Positions 1 to 7,238 of a stretch of 62,109 nucleotides of DNA are shown one piece after another. The notes under the pieces were generated by a model. That model saw nothing but the letters and a program-made list of their open reading frames with translations, searched no databases and was not told where the DNA came from. Each line of letters starts with the position of its first letter. Positions within the stretch are counted from its first letter, which is position 1. Position numbers and translations under genes: made by a program. Source of the stretch: Actinomycetota bacterium (GTDB lineage: Bacteria > Actinomycetota > Actinomycetes > Streptosporangiales > Streptosporangiaceae); assembly GCA_027314515.1 (NCBI GenBank), contig DAHVAR010000032.1, positions 1 to 62,109 of the forward strand, read 5' to 3'.

Positions 1-387
1 CTCCAGCGTCACGTGCCCGGTAAAGCCGGGGTCGATCCAGCCGGCCGTGGAGTGAGTCAGCAGCCCGAGCCGCCCTAGCGAGCTCTTGCCTTCCAGCCGT
101 CCGGCTACGTCGTCCGGCAGCGTGATGACCTCGTAAGTGGAAGCCAGCACGAACTCGCCGGGGTGCAGCACGAACGGCTCGTCGCCGTCCGGCTCGACCA
201 GGCGGGTCAGCTCGGGCTGCTCGACGGCCGGATCGATGTGCGGATATCGATGGTTCTCGAAGACCCGGAAATACCGGTCCATCCGGACGTCGATGCTGGA
301 GGGCTGGATCAGCTCGGGCACGAACGGATCCAGCTTGACCCGGCCCGATTCCAGTTCGGCCTTGATGTCACGGTCAGAGAGCAGCAC
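1..387 (-). CDS. dcd: dCTP deaminase, 5' part (gene runs off the left edge)
   Basis: dCTP deaminase removes the amino group of dCTP to give dUTP for dTMP synthesis in the cytosol. The first 129 codons are visible, against roughly 190 in the family. The N-terminus [20 protein letters not shown] and the block [20 protein letters not shown], which carries the conserved Lys-Ser-Ser and Arg of the active site, are textbook for the family. The GTG at 385-387 is chosen because the protein begins exactly where the family does. No Shine-Dalgarno is visible; instead TAAGTT on the minus strand (394-399) ends 6 nt before it, so the mRNA is probably leaderless. The gene diverges from tRNA-Gly. Confidence 0.95.
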   Translation of the reverse strand, partial: MLLSDRDIKAELESGRVKLDPFVPELIQPSSIDVRMDRYFRVFENHRYPHIDPAVEQPELTRLVEPDGDEPFVLHPGEFVLASTYEVITLPDDVAGRLEGKSSLGRLGLLTHSTAGWIDPGFTGHVTLE

Positions 388-532
388 CTTGGCAACTTAT
401 CGCCTCCGGCGGCGCGCCGGGCTGCTGGCCGCGTTGTGGCTCTGCGCCGAGGCAACGCCCGTCATCCGGTACGATGTCGGGCAGGCCGGTCCACGGGCAG
501 GTAACCCCGTTCCGAGCATGTTCCGGCTGCTC

Positions 533-603
533 GCGGGTGTAGTTCAATGGCAGAACGTCAGCTTCCCAAGCTGATAGTGCGAGTTCGATTCTCGTCACCC
601 GCT
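533..603 (+). tRNA. tRNA-Gly, anticodon CCC
   Basis: A 7-bp acceptor stem (533-539 with 596-602), discriminator base T603, anticodon stem-loop with loop TTCCCAA (anticodon CCC) and a T arm containing GTTCGATTC are all seen. No CCA is encoded. The last 21 bases, 584-604, recur exactly at 2924-2944, and the last 42 recur with three changes at 2103-2144. The 3' end of this gene therefore looks like the attachment site of the elements to its right. Confidence 0.95.
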
Positions 604-1156
604 CTCATCTTCGCAGGTCAGGACGGGTTTTCGTCCATGAAGGCGAGTCGCTTCATGTCACTCTCGGTGGTCGTGCCATTGGATCGCCTCGCAGGGATTG
701 CGCCGGGCCTCAATCATTGGTCCTCCGCTGTTCAAGCTGATGGCCGCGAGATGTGCGTAGTTCGGCCGATCGCGTAGTAGTCGGCGCGGGCATCTCGCAC
801 AGCCACATCGGCCTTGGCGCAGCCTCGCCCAGCTCAGCAGTTCGAACGCCTCGCCGTTGATGAGCACTTGGGTGGCCACAGCGGCGTCGATCAAGGCTGA
901 GAGGGTGGGGAACACGGAGCCCAGGGCCTCGGCAACTTGCCCTCCGACCGGGACGGTCACCTCGGCTGCCGGATCCAGGAGCCAGGCGCCCCAAGGGGAA
1001 GCCATCCCACGGCGACTTGCCTGACCCCACATGCCCAGGCTGCTGATAGCCAGCAAGGCGTGCTTAATGTGATCTGATCGAGGAAGGTTGCGATCACTGC
1101 GGTTGTTGCGGATAATGCGATTAGAGCCGAGAGTGTGGGCAGGGAGATGAGGCGGG
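604..1156. other. Gene-free stretch inside the first mini-island
   Basis: No convincing gene is present. A minus-strand reading frame (658-1179) is open but matches nothing I recognise, and it could be a decayed gene. CAGGTCAGGACGG at 614-626, just after the tRNA, is nearly repeated at 2158-2170 just after the second tRNA-end copy, so the copied segment extends somewhat beyond the tRNA. GTGCCATT occurs at 673-680 and again three times further right in the island (1987, 1998, 2219). Confidence 0.5.
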
Positions 1157-1597
1157 ATGGCAGGCAGAGCCGGTGGCACGATCCGGCCCGGTGACGCGGA
1201 TGCTGAACTTGCGAGCAGGGCGGCAAGGAGGATCAGGGACTACCTGTCCGCGCACCCAGGGAGCGATCCGGTCAGGATCCAGGGCGAATTGGCCGGAGAC
1301 GATGCGCTGATCGTCCCCCGGGAGGCGGCCGTGATGCTGGCGCAACTCCTCGCGCTGCTGGCCAGCGGCCAGGGAGTCCAGCTCATTCCGGACGCGGCCG
1401 AGCTGACCACCCAGCAGGCGGCTGATTTCCTGAATGTCTCCAGGCCGTACCTGATCAAGTTGCTCGAGACCGACCAGATTCCCTACCGCCTGGTCGGCAC
1501 GCACCGCCGGATCAGTTTCGCGGACTTGCGTGAGTACAAGCGACGGGACGACCTCTCCCAGCGGCTGACGAGCTGTCACGGCTCAGCCAGGAACTAG
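1157..1597 (+). CDS. Excisionase-family (MerR-type) HTH protein, probable antitoxin
   Basis: A 146-residue DNA-binding protein. The N-terminal 80 residues are a helical region with no motif I can name. Residues 84-104 (TTQQAADFLNVSRPYLIKLL) form a HTH_17/MerR-like helix-turn-helix, followed by the wing VGTHRRISFADL. It ends 14 nt before a PIN-domain gene on the same strand, and such HTH-PIN pairs are established actinobacterial toxin-antitoxin modules, so the likely role is to bind and neutralise the PIN toxin and repress the pair. ATG 1157 follows GGGAGATGAGGCGGG, a purine-rich ribosome site. The same fold serves as phage excisionase, so a past role as recombination directionality factor cannot be excluded. 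Confidence 0.75.
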   Translation: MAGRAGGTIRPGDADAELASRAARRIRDYLSAHPGSDPVRIQGELAGDDALIVPREAAVMLAQLLALLASGQGVQLIPDAAELTTQQAADFLNVSRPYLIKLLETDQIPYRLVGTHRRISFADLREYKRRDDLSQRLTSCHGSARN

Positions 1598-1611
1598 GGC
1601 TGTACTGAGCG

Positions 1612-2007
1612 ATGGCCTTCACGGTCGTCTATGACGCCAACGTCCTCTACCCCAACACCTTGCGCGACCTTCTCATCCGAGTTGCCCAGGCTGGCTTGGT
1701 ACAGGCCAAGTGGACGAGTGAGATCCTTGACGAGGCACTCGGATCTCTGCGGCGCAACCGCCCGGACATACCGCCGGACAAGATCGACCGCCTCCGGGAT
1801 CTGATGAACGCAGCGATTCCGGACTGCCTGGTGACCGGGTACGAGCCACTGATCGAAGGGCTGAAGCTTCCCGACGCCAAGGATCGCCATGTAGTGGCGG
1901 CAGCCATCAAGGCTGGTGCCCAAGTCATCGTCACAAGGAACGTAGTCGCCGAGACGGGGTGGCACCAGCGCGGACTTGCCCTCGTCGTGCCATTAACGTG
2001 CCATTAG
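1612..2007 (+). CDS. PIN-domain toxin, C-terminus apparently truncated
   Basis: PIN domains are Mg-dependent RNases, the toxin half of many TA modules. Acidic metal ligands can be placed at Asp8 (VVYDANVLYP), Glu41, and Asp88/Asp91 (LPDAKDRHVVAAA). The core strand QVIVTRN is present, but the usual continuation (a conserved Asn/Asp-Phe-Pro segment and last helix) is replaced by VVAETGWHQRGLALVVPLTCH. The protein stops at 131 residues where I recall relatives of about 170-190. The divergent tail contains the doubled GTGCCATTA of the island, so the toxin was probably cut by a recombination event near 1940 and may be inactive. It lies 14 nt downstream of its antitoxin. Confidence 0.75.
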   Translation: MAFTVVYDANVLYPNTLRDLLIRVAQAGLVQAKWTSEILDEALGSLRRNRPDIPPDKIDRLRDLMNAAIPDCLVTGYEPLIEGLKLPDAKDRHVVAAAIKAGAQVIVTRNVVAETGWHQRGLALVVPLTCH

Positions 2008-2102
2008 CCACGGTCAACAGAGGCCAGTCACGGTCATTCGCAGAGACGTGGTGGCGCAGGTACGAACCGGTGAACTGCCTGGTCACAGGCGATGAGGACG
2101 TA

Positions 2103-2144
2103 TTCCCAAGCTGACAGTGCGGGTTCGATTCTCGTCACCCGTTC
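2103..2144 (+). repeat. Second copy of the tRNA-Gly 3' half (att-like)
   Basis: This matches 563-604 at 39 of 42 positions, from the anticodon loop to one base past the tRNA end, in the same orientation. No 5' half of a tRNA precedes it, so it is not a functional gene. It is the right border of the first mini-island and the left border of the second. Confidence 0.85.
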
Positions 2145-2320
2145 CTTGTCGAAAGCACAGGTCAGGGCGGTATCGGGAGCCTGGCCCCTGATCATCCCCG
2201 TGCGGTTGTTGATCTTCCGTGCCATTAACTTGCCTGACGGAGGAAACGCGACCGGATCACGTCGGTCTCAGTCGAGAGATCCGGGTTGTCCGGTGAGGCT
2301 CAGCTCCTCGCCGCAGCAGA

Positions 2321-2342
2321 AGGCGCCACCAGCGTGGCGCCT
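2321..2342. promoter_or_regulatory. Perfect 9-bp inverted repeat upstream of the second TA pair
   Basis: AGGCGCCAC (2321-2329) and GTGGCGCCT (2334-2342) are perfect complements around CAGC. The repeat lies 49 bases before the antitoxin start and upstream of its TATCCT box at 2378-2383. It suits an operator for TA autoregulation, or an RNA hairpin. Confidence 0.5.
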
Positions 2343-2390
2343 GGCCAGTGTGAACGCGCGAATCTGGGCGGCGGCCGTATCCTTTCATCT

Positions 2391-2594
2391 ATGAGCACCG
2401 GCGCCAGCGACATGGTTACCGTTCCGCGTGCGGACTTGGACGCGATGAAGGCCGAGTTGCGCCGGCTGCGCCGCGAGGTCGGTCGGGCGGAAGCCTTGGC
2501 CGCGATCAGGGCAGACCCGGGTCCCGGCCCCGGCGACACGGCCCGCGTCTTTACCCGCGAGGAGCTTGCCGAGGCGTGGGGAATAGGTGACTGA
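2391..2594 (+). CDS. Small antitoxin-like protein paired with a RelE/ParE-type toxin
   Basis: A 67-residue protein: a short strand (MVTVPRADLDAM), a charged helix (KAELRRLRREVGRAEALAAI), a Gly/Pro linker and a C-terminal FTREELAEAWG helix. That is the layout of small antitoxins with an N-terminal dimer/DNA part and a C-terminal toxin-wrapping helix. Its stop TGA (2592-2594) lies inside the toxin gene, which starts at GTG 2587, so the two are translationally coupled. TATCCT at 2378-2383 lies 7 nt before the ATG and no ribosome site is visible, suggesting a leaderless transcript. The family is not recognised by name; function is inferred from the partner. Confidence 0.65.
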   Translation: MSTGASDMVTVPRADLDAMKAELRRLRREVGRAEALAAIRADPGPGPGDTARVFTREELAEAWGIGD

Positions 2595-2856
2595 TCGGGA
2601 GGTTCGCTTCCCCGACGGCGCGTGGCGCCAGCTTGAAGCCCTTCCGCAGGATCTGCGCTGGGCGGTGCAGCGAGCGGTCTTTCACTTACTGACGGAGCGA
2701 GTACCTACGCTTGCGGACCCTTTCCCCCGAGACGACCCGCTGCCGGGCGCTTACGAGCTACACCTGCCGACTGACGGCGTCACGATCTGGTACGTCGTCA
2801 CGCCCTACGGCGGGAAGGAAGTCATCACCGTCGAGGTTGTTCGCGCCGACGCGTGA
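2587..2856 (+). CDS. RelE/ParE-superfamily toxin
   Basis: An 89-residue basic protein with the RelE/ParE fold order: strand EVRFPDGAWRQLEAL, two helices (PQDLRWAVQRAVFHLLTE), then the beta sheet YELHLPTDGVTIWYVV and the closing strand EVITVEVVRAD. RelE-type members cut mRNA in the ribosome and ParE-type members poison gyrase; the sequence alone does not decide which. It overlaps the antitoxin by 8 nt (GTG 2587 inside the antitoxin end). It is the only other gene between tRNA-end copies 2 and 3. Confidence 0.7.
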   Translation: MTDREVRFPDGAWRQLEALPQDLRWAVQRAVFHLLTERVPTLADPFPRDDPLPGAYELHLPTDGVTIWYVVTPYGGKEVITVEVVRADA

Positions 2857-3177
2857 GGCGCGACGCCCTCCATGTCGCAAAGGGTGCGACGCGTTCGAAG
2901 TTCAGCCGCAACAAGGTGGTCTCTTCGATTCTCGTCACCCGCTCAGATGTGACGGCTGGGCCAGGCTGCCTTTGCGGTGTGCCCGCTTGGTCGTGTCTGC
3001 GGAGCTTAAGGTCGCGTGACGGCGACACCCGAAGCCGCAGGTCGGTGGCATAGTCCGTTCAGGCCGCGTGATTCATGGGTCCATGCGTAGATTTGACCTG
3101 TGCGAAGCTTCTGGCTCGACTGCCGCCATGCGCTCGCGATGCCAGGTGTGCCGGTACTTCCGCTCGGATCGGGGCTA
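2857..3177. other. Gene-free right border of the TA islands
   Basis: This stretch holds the third tRNA-end copy at 2924-2944 and no gene I can support. Chromosomal content appears to resume to the right. Confidence 0.5.
2924..2944 (+). repeat. Third copy of the tRNA-Gly 3' end (att-like)
   Basis: Twenty-one bases identical to 584-604, covering half of the T loop, the T-stem 3' strand and the acceptor 3' strand. Similarity stops sharply on both sides, as at an integrase core site. It marks the right end of the second mini-island. Confidence 0.85.
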
Positions 3178-3351
3178 ATGGCCGGGACAGACGCGCACGA
3201 AGGACTCCCGCTCGACATGCTCGCCGCGCTGCTTGCCGTCGTCTGTACCACGACGGGCATGGTGATCACGCTCGTCCTGATGCACAGCATCCCCTGGGTC
3301 GGCCGGCGTATGGACCGACGGGGCTGGGGCGGTCGATCACAGTCGGGATGA
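3178..3351 (+). CDS. Possible small membrane protein
   Basis: From ATG 3178 the frame gives a 57-residue peptide with one hydrophobic segment (MLAALLAVVCTTTGMVITLV) followed by a basic tail (GRRMDRRGWGGR), the arrangement of a single-span membrane peptide with a cytosolic C-terminus. A GTG at 3100 would add 26 residues. There is no recognised family and no clear ribosome site; it may not be real. Confidence 0.35.
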   Translation: MAGTDAHEGLPLDMLAALLAVVCTTTGMVITLVLMHSIPWVGRRMDRRGWGGRSQSG

Positions 3352-3441
3352 ACCCGACCATGAACCCGGGCAGGACTGTGCGCGCCAGATCGGCGTCCCG
3401 CTAGCCCGCCGGGACAAGGAAGCCCGAGAGGCTGACCGGTG

Positions 3442-3987
3442 TCAGGTCAGGACCATCCACTGGCTGCCGTCGATCAGTTCGCGGGCAGCGTCCAGGTGAC
3501 CCGCGTGACAGGCCGTCTCGGCGATCACGTGCAGCATGACCTGCCGCAGGCTGTCCAGGTGAAAGCCAGGCGCGAAAAAGTCCGGCCACCAGGCAGGCGG
3601 GGCCTCCACCGCCGTCGCGTTGATGATCTTGTCGGCCAGCTCCACCTCACGCCGGTACAGGTCCAGCACGGCCGCGGCCGAAACCCCGGGGCGCACCTGC
3701 CAGCCGTCATCGCCGAACTCGTCCGGCTCGCCGGTCATGACCTGGCGGAACCAGAACCGCTCCACGTCGAGGGCGAGGTGCTGGACCAGCCCTGCGCAGG
3801 TCCAGCCAGATGGCAGCACGGGCTGCCGAAGCGCCTGCTCAGGCAGGCCTTCCAGGGCGCCAAGCAGATGCTCCCGCTGCTTGCTCAGGCAGAGCAGCAG
3901 TGCCGCACGTTCGCTACTTCCGGCAGCCGCACCCAGATCCCCGTAGTCGGGCGCGGCCGCGGGCTCGGTGATGTTACTGGCGGTCAT
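3442..3987 (-). CDS. DinB/mycothiol-dependent maleylpyruvate isomerase-fold protein
   Basis: A four-helix DinB-superfamily protein (DUF664-like) of about 181 residues. Family members are metal-binding, often bacillithiol- or mycothiol-dependent transferases. The three His ligands fit LVQHLALDVERFWF near the N-terminus and VIAETACHAGHLDAAREL near the C-terminus, with WPDFFAPGFHLDSLRQVMLH between. ATG 3987 is chosen because AAAGGA sits 7 nt upstream; two in-frame starts at 3993 and 4008 are alternatives. It faces the same way as the broken S33 hydrolase behind it. The substrate cannot be told. Confidence 0.8.
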   Translation of the reverse strand: MTASNITEPAAAPDYGDLGAAAGSSERAALLLCLSKQREHLLGALEGLPEQALRQPVLPSGWTCAGLVQHLALDVERFWFRQVMTGEPDEFGDDGWQVRPGVSAAAVLDLYRREVELADKIINATAVEAPPAWWPDFFAPGFHLDSLRQVMLHVIAETACHAGHLDAARELIDGSQWMVLT

Positions 3988-4032
3988 GGCCATGTCCTTT
4001 CCCGGCAAGCGACCCGGTCGAAGCGGCCGGGT

Positions 4033-5617
4033 TCACCTCCGCGACGAACCTGACCCGGCCCGATGGACAGCTGCGGACGCAGCCGGGGCCGGTCTGAACA
4101 TCGGCGGCCTGAGCCTCGCAACGCACGCGGTGTCCGGCGCCCTCGGTGTCGCGAGGAACGAAGCGAACGCCCGTTACGCGCAGGGTGATGCAATGGTCAC
4201 GCCGTGGCCGATCCCCGCAGACTCCAGGACCGTCGAGTTGGGCAGCGTCCGCGCCGCTATCCGGGCCCAATCCGCCGGCAGTGGAGTCGAAGCTGCCCGA
4301 CAGCAGCAGGGTCGGGATCGTGCTCGGCGTTGCCGCTCGCTGTTCAGCGGGCGCCTTCGGAACCTTCCACACGCCGCATTCGCCGGCGAGGTACGTCACG
4401 TGCAGGGCCGGAGCAAGCACCGAGGCCGGGTAATGCGGGAACGCGCGCTGACCGACCGACAGGATCGATCCCCGCATGTTGGGGATCCATTCGCCGCAGC
4501 CTACGCCGAGGGCTAGCCCGTAGCCGAGGACCGCGATGCCCGAGCCCAGGGCGCGCGCCGCGACCTGCGTGGCGATCGGGCGCGGGTTCCCGTTGGCGAG
4601 TTCGGCGATCATGGCCGGGACGTTGCCGTAGCCAGGCGTGTTGAAGGACTCGTCGATGAGCCAGCTCACCAGACGCCCGCCGTCGAGCACCACCTTCACC
4701 GGGGAACCACCACCTGGTGGCCGCACCCACGTTGTGACCGGGTGTGCCTCCAGCCGGCGAACCAGGTTCGTGAACGTCTGCGCTATCCGAGGCCGGCGCC
4801 GCCAGCATCGGGGCTGTGCCATGCAGGCACGGAACAGGTCGTAGAAGCCCGCGCGGGCGTTTGGCGCGAAGAGGCTGGCGGACACTACCTCCGGCGGCTC
4901 CACCGAGTCGAGCGTCACGCTCCGGATTCCCTGCGGATACTTACGCATCAAGGTCAGCGCGAGATTCGTGCCGTAGGAGACGCCGAACACGTTCCACTCG
5001 CGAATCCCGAGTGCCACGCGCAGATCCGCTACGTCGGCCGCGTTCTCGGTCGTGTTGTACGCGCCGAGGTCAGCTCTGGCCGCGACTAGGCGGTGGTAGC
5101 AGGCGCGCGTGGCCGCCACGTTCAGGCGAATGGCCCGGGAACTGTCAAGTGGGAGGCCGAGGGTGCGGATAAAGGCCCGGTCGACCCCCGGGCATGTCGG
5201 TGCCGGGCTCGGCGGGCCATAGATCGTGCCGCGCTGGCTGATGATAATCAGCTCTCGGTCACGGTTGAAGCCGGCCGCGATCAGGGACTGCGCCTCGCCG
5301 AGCGGGACGCCGCCAGGGCCGCCGGCCAGGTACACGACCGGATCGGGCGCGGGGTGCGGCGACGCCGCCGGTACGATCCCGACCGTCAGGTCTATCGTGC
5401 GCCCGTTTGGCTGAGCCCGGTTCTCGGGCACGACGAGGAAGCCGCAGCGGGCGTTCGGGGGCAGGGTGGTCGGGACGGGCTTAGCCGGGCATGTCGCCGG
5501 CACGAACCTCGGCACCGGGCGGTCCGGCCTCGCCCCGGCGTGAGCGGGCGACGCAAACCGGACTCCGGCGGCCACTACCGCGCAGACTGCGATGAGCGTG
5601 AGCAGAACTCTGCGCAT
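4033..5617 (-). pseudogene. Secreted S33-family alpha/beta hydrolase (tripeptidyl aminopeptidase type), C-terminus broken
   Basis: This was a secreted serine hydrolase. It has a signal peptide (MRRVLLTLIAVCAVVAAG, cleavage near ASPAHA), an oxyanion motif YLAGGPGGVP, the nucleophile Ser214 in GVSYGTN and the acid Asp444 in SGSFD. Just after Asp444, near 4270-4280, the frame is off by one base. The continuation with WARIAARTLPNSTV, the catalytic His in GIGHGVTIA, and a family-like tail RAFASFLATPRAPD is found only in the next frame. That restored frame also has an in-frame TAA at 4174-4176 and ends at 4033. Read without correction, the open frame runs to 3974 with a nonsense tail lacking the catalytic His. 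Two independent lesions argue for a pseudogene rather than a sequencing slip. Confidence 0.8.
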
Positions 5618-5792
5618 CCTTGCCCCCCGGCGCTTGGATGCCCGCAGCCTCTACATGTTCCAGGCCAGCTGTCAACTAGTCGCTGATCTTTTGCGAGCAC
5701 TGCCAGTACGCCGGCAATCTGGCCACGTCGGTGTCACCCGCGAGCATCAAACTCGCTTGTCCGCGCTGCTTGCCGCTGCATAGTCTGCCGAT

Positions 5793-6152
5793 ATGGCTAT
5801 CGCGCGCTTCCCCGGCTTTGTCATCGATTGTCCTGACCCGGCGGCCCTCGCCGAGTTCTACGGCGGCCTGCTCGACTGGGCGGTGAAAGCCGACGATGAC
5901 TGGGCCGAAATCCGCCCCGAAGAAGGCAGTGACTGTATTTCGTTCCAGCGAGTAGACGGCTACGCGCCGCCGCAGTGGCCTGCTCAGGCGGTGCCTCAGC
6001 AGATGCACCTCGACCTGATAGTCAGCGACCTCGACGAGGCTGAGGCAGCGGTCACTGAGCGGGGCGCCACTAAGGCGGATTACCAGCCGGGCAGCACCTT
6101 CAGGGTCTTCCTCGATCCAGCCGGCCACCCGTTCTGCCTGTGCGTCAGCTGA
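5793..6152 (+). CDS. VOC (glyoxalase-like) family protein
   Basis: A 119-residue single-domain VOC protein of the type often annotated glyoxalase/bleomycin-resistance-like. It starts with FPGFVIDCPDPAALAEFYGGLLDW, has the second half MHLDLIVSDLDEAEAAV and ends FLDPAGHPFCLCVS, all standard for this actinobacterial subgroup. His and Glu/Asp metal ligands of true glyoxalases are only partly present, so substrate and even enzymatic activity are open. TAGTCT at 5781-5786 lies 6 nt before the ATG with no ribosome site, pointing to a leaderless mRNA. The stop codon lies inside a 23-bp tandem duplication. Confidence 0.85.
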   Translation: MAIARFPGFVIDCPDPAALAEFYGGLLDWAVKADDDWAEIRPEEGSDCISFQRVDGYAPPQWPAQAVPQQMHLDLIVSDLDEAEAAVTERGATKADYQPGSTFRVFLDPAGHPFCLCVS

Positions 6153-6178
6153 CGCTCTGCCTGTGCGTCAGCTGACGC
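6133..6178 (+). repeat. 23-bp perfect tandem duplication over the VOC stop codon
   Basis: Bases 6133-6155 are repeated exactly at 6156-6178. The unit holds the last VOC codons and the TGA. A simple slippage duplication; loss of the first stop would extend the protein. Confidence 0.9.
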
Positions 6179-6242
6179 CGGGACAGCCGGCGGCCAGTTC
6201 GCCCCGGCCCGGTGCGCCGGCCGGGCCGGGGCGAGCGGCCGG

Positions 6243-7238
6243 CTATCCCTTCGTTGTGAGGGATGCGTAGCTAGCCGGGTAGTTCGGCGGCAGGATGCCG
6301 TACGGCGCCGCGTTCGCGTTGAACGGGCTGGCCGGGACACCGAGCGCTTCCAGCATGTGCTCGAAGTTGATCCCGACCGCGGTCGGGAAGGGCCCGTTGC
6401 CGCTGATGCTGCCCGCGGCCGGCAACTGGGACTCCGCCGAGCTGCTATCTGGCATCGCCCAGCCCGTCTCGATGCCCGCTCCGCCGTTGTACATATTCGC
6501 GATCACGGTGTGCGGCGTCACCTGCTGCCCGACCTGCACGGTTGGGGTCACGTCCTCAGCTAGGTAGACGACCAGTCCCCTGGCCGCGCCGTCGGTCAGC
6601 TGGTAAGTGATCCAGCCGCCGCCGGGCCAGCCCGGTGAATTGCCGATCGCGTTGGTGATGACGGCGTCGCCGATCGCGTAGACCGGCCCCGTACCGCCGA
6701 AGTCAGCCCCCATGTCGATGCGTTGTGCCAGCAGACCGGAGACCTTGCGAAGCGGATTCAGATAGACCGCGGTGACGGCATTCTGAGCCGCCGCACGGTG
6801 CCGGGCCGTCGCGGCGGGGGCCTTGGCCGAGTTCTTCGCGGCGCTCTTGGTGGCACCAGGCTTGGCAGCCGCTGACTTACCGGCACGCGCCTTGGCGGAT
6901 GCCGGGCCGAGCGGGGTGCTTCCGGCCGCATTGGCGAGCGGGCGCCTGCTCATCGCGTTGCCAACGCTGCCGATGACGCTGCGGCTCAGCGAGTCGGTGA
7001 CCTGCCCGACAGCGCCCTGGCCAGAGGGGCCGGCCGATCCGCCGCGCAGCGCCGGAACGCCTACGACCACCGCCGCTACCACTGCGGCAGCCACTGTCGC
7101 TGCTCCCACGATGAGCGTGGTGCGCCTGGCTCTGCGTCCGAGGGCGATTGCTGTCAGTTGCTTACGATGCCGCGCCTGCGCAGGCTGCGGATCGTCATAT
7201 CCGGGCAGCTTCCGGTGCCGGGAAACGGTCTGGGACAC
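6243..7238 (-). CDS. Membrane-anchored protein with lysostaphin-fold (M23-like) C-terminal domain, catalytic residues not seen
   Basis: A 331-residue protein. It has a basic N-terminus, one membrane span (TTLIVGAATVAAAVVAAVVV, near residues 40-60), a long Ala/Lys-rich linker like a wall-spanning stalk, and a C-terminal beta domain from about residue 170. That domain (RIDMGADFGGTGPVYAIGDA, YLAEDVTPTVQVGQQV, GGAGIETGWA) resembles the lysostaphin/M23 fold. The His-x-x-x-Asp and His-x-His zinc ligands of peptidases are not visible, so it is more likely a cell-wall-binding relative than a peptidase. The start is GTG 7238, with GAAGG about 10 nt upstream. A surface location is inferred. Confidence 0.65.
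   Translation of the reverse strand: MSQTVSRHRKLPGYDDPQPAQARHRKQLTAIALGRRARRTTLIVGAATVAAAVVAAVVVGVPALRGGSAGPSGQGAVGQVTDSLSRSVIGSVGNAMSRRPLANAAGSTPLGPASAKARAGKSAAAKPGATKSAAKNSAKAPAATARHRAAAQNAVTAVYLNPLRKVSGLLAQRIDMGADFGGTGPVYAIGDAVITNAIGNSPGWPGGGWITYQLTDGAARGLVVYLAEDVTPTVQVGQQVTPHTVIANMYNGGAGIETGWAMPDSSSAESQLPAAGSISGNGPFPTAVGINFEHMLEALGVPASPFNANAAPYGILPPNYPASYASLTTKG

Larger units (their letters stand above)
533..2944 (+). mobile_element. Stack of two tRNA-Gly-associated mini-islands carrying toxin-antitoxin pairs
   Basis: The intact tRNA-Gly is followed by two same-orientation copies of its 3' end, at 2103-2144 and 2924-2944. Between copies 1 and 2 lies an HTH-PIN toxin-antitoxin pair; between copies 2 and 3 a coiled antitoxin with a RelE/ParE-like toxin. 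This is the footprint expected of tandem site-specific integration into a tRNA 3' end. No integrase, excisionase of the element or replication gene is visible, so these are either remnants or cassettes mobilised in trans. Seen: repeats, gene content and orientation. Inferred: integration history. Confidence 0.7.

Noticed and set aside
658-1179. 173-residue minus-strand protein in the first mini-island
   Set aside because: No recognised family, no ribosome site; kept only as a possible decayed gene in the gap description.
2040-2144. A second functional tRNA-Gly
   Set aside because: Only the 3' half from the anticodon loop is present; no 5' acceptor or D arm precedes it.
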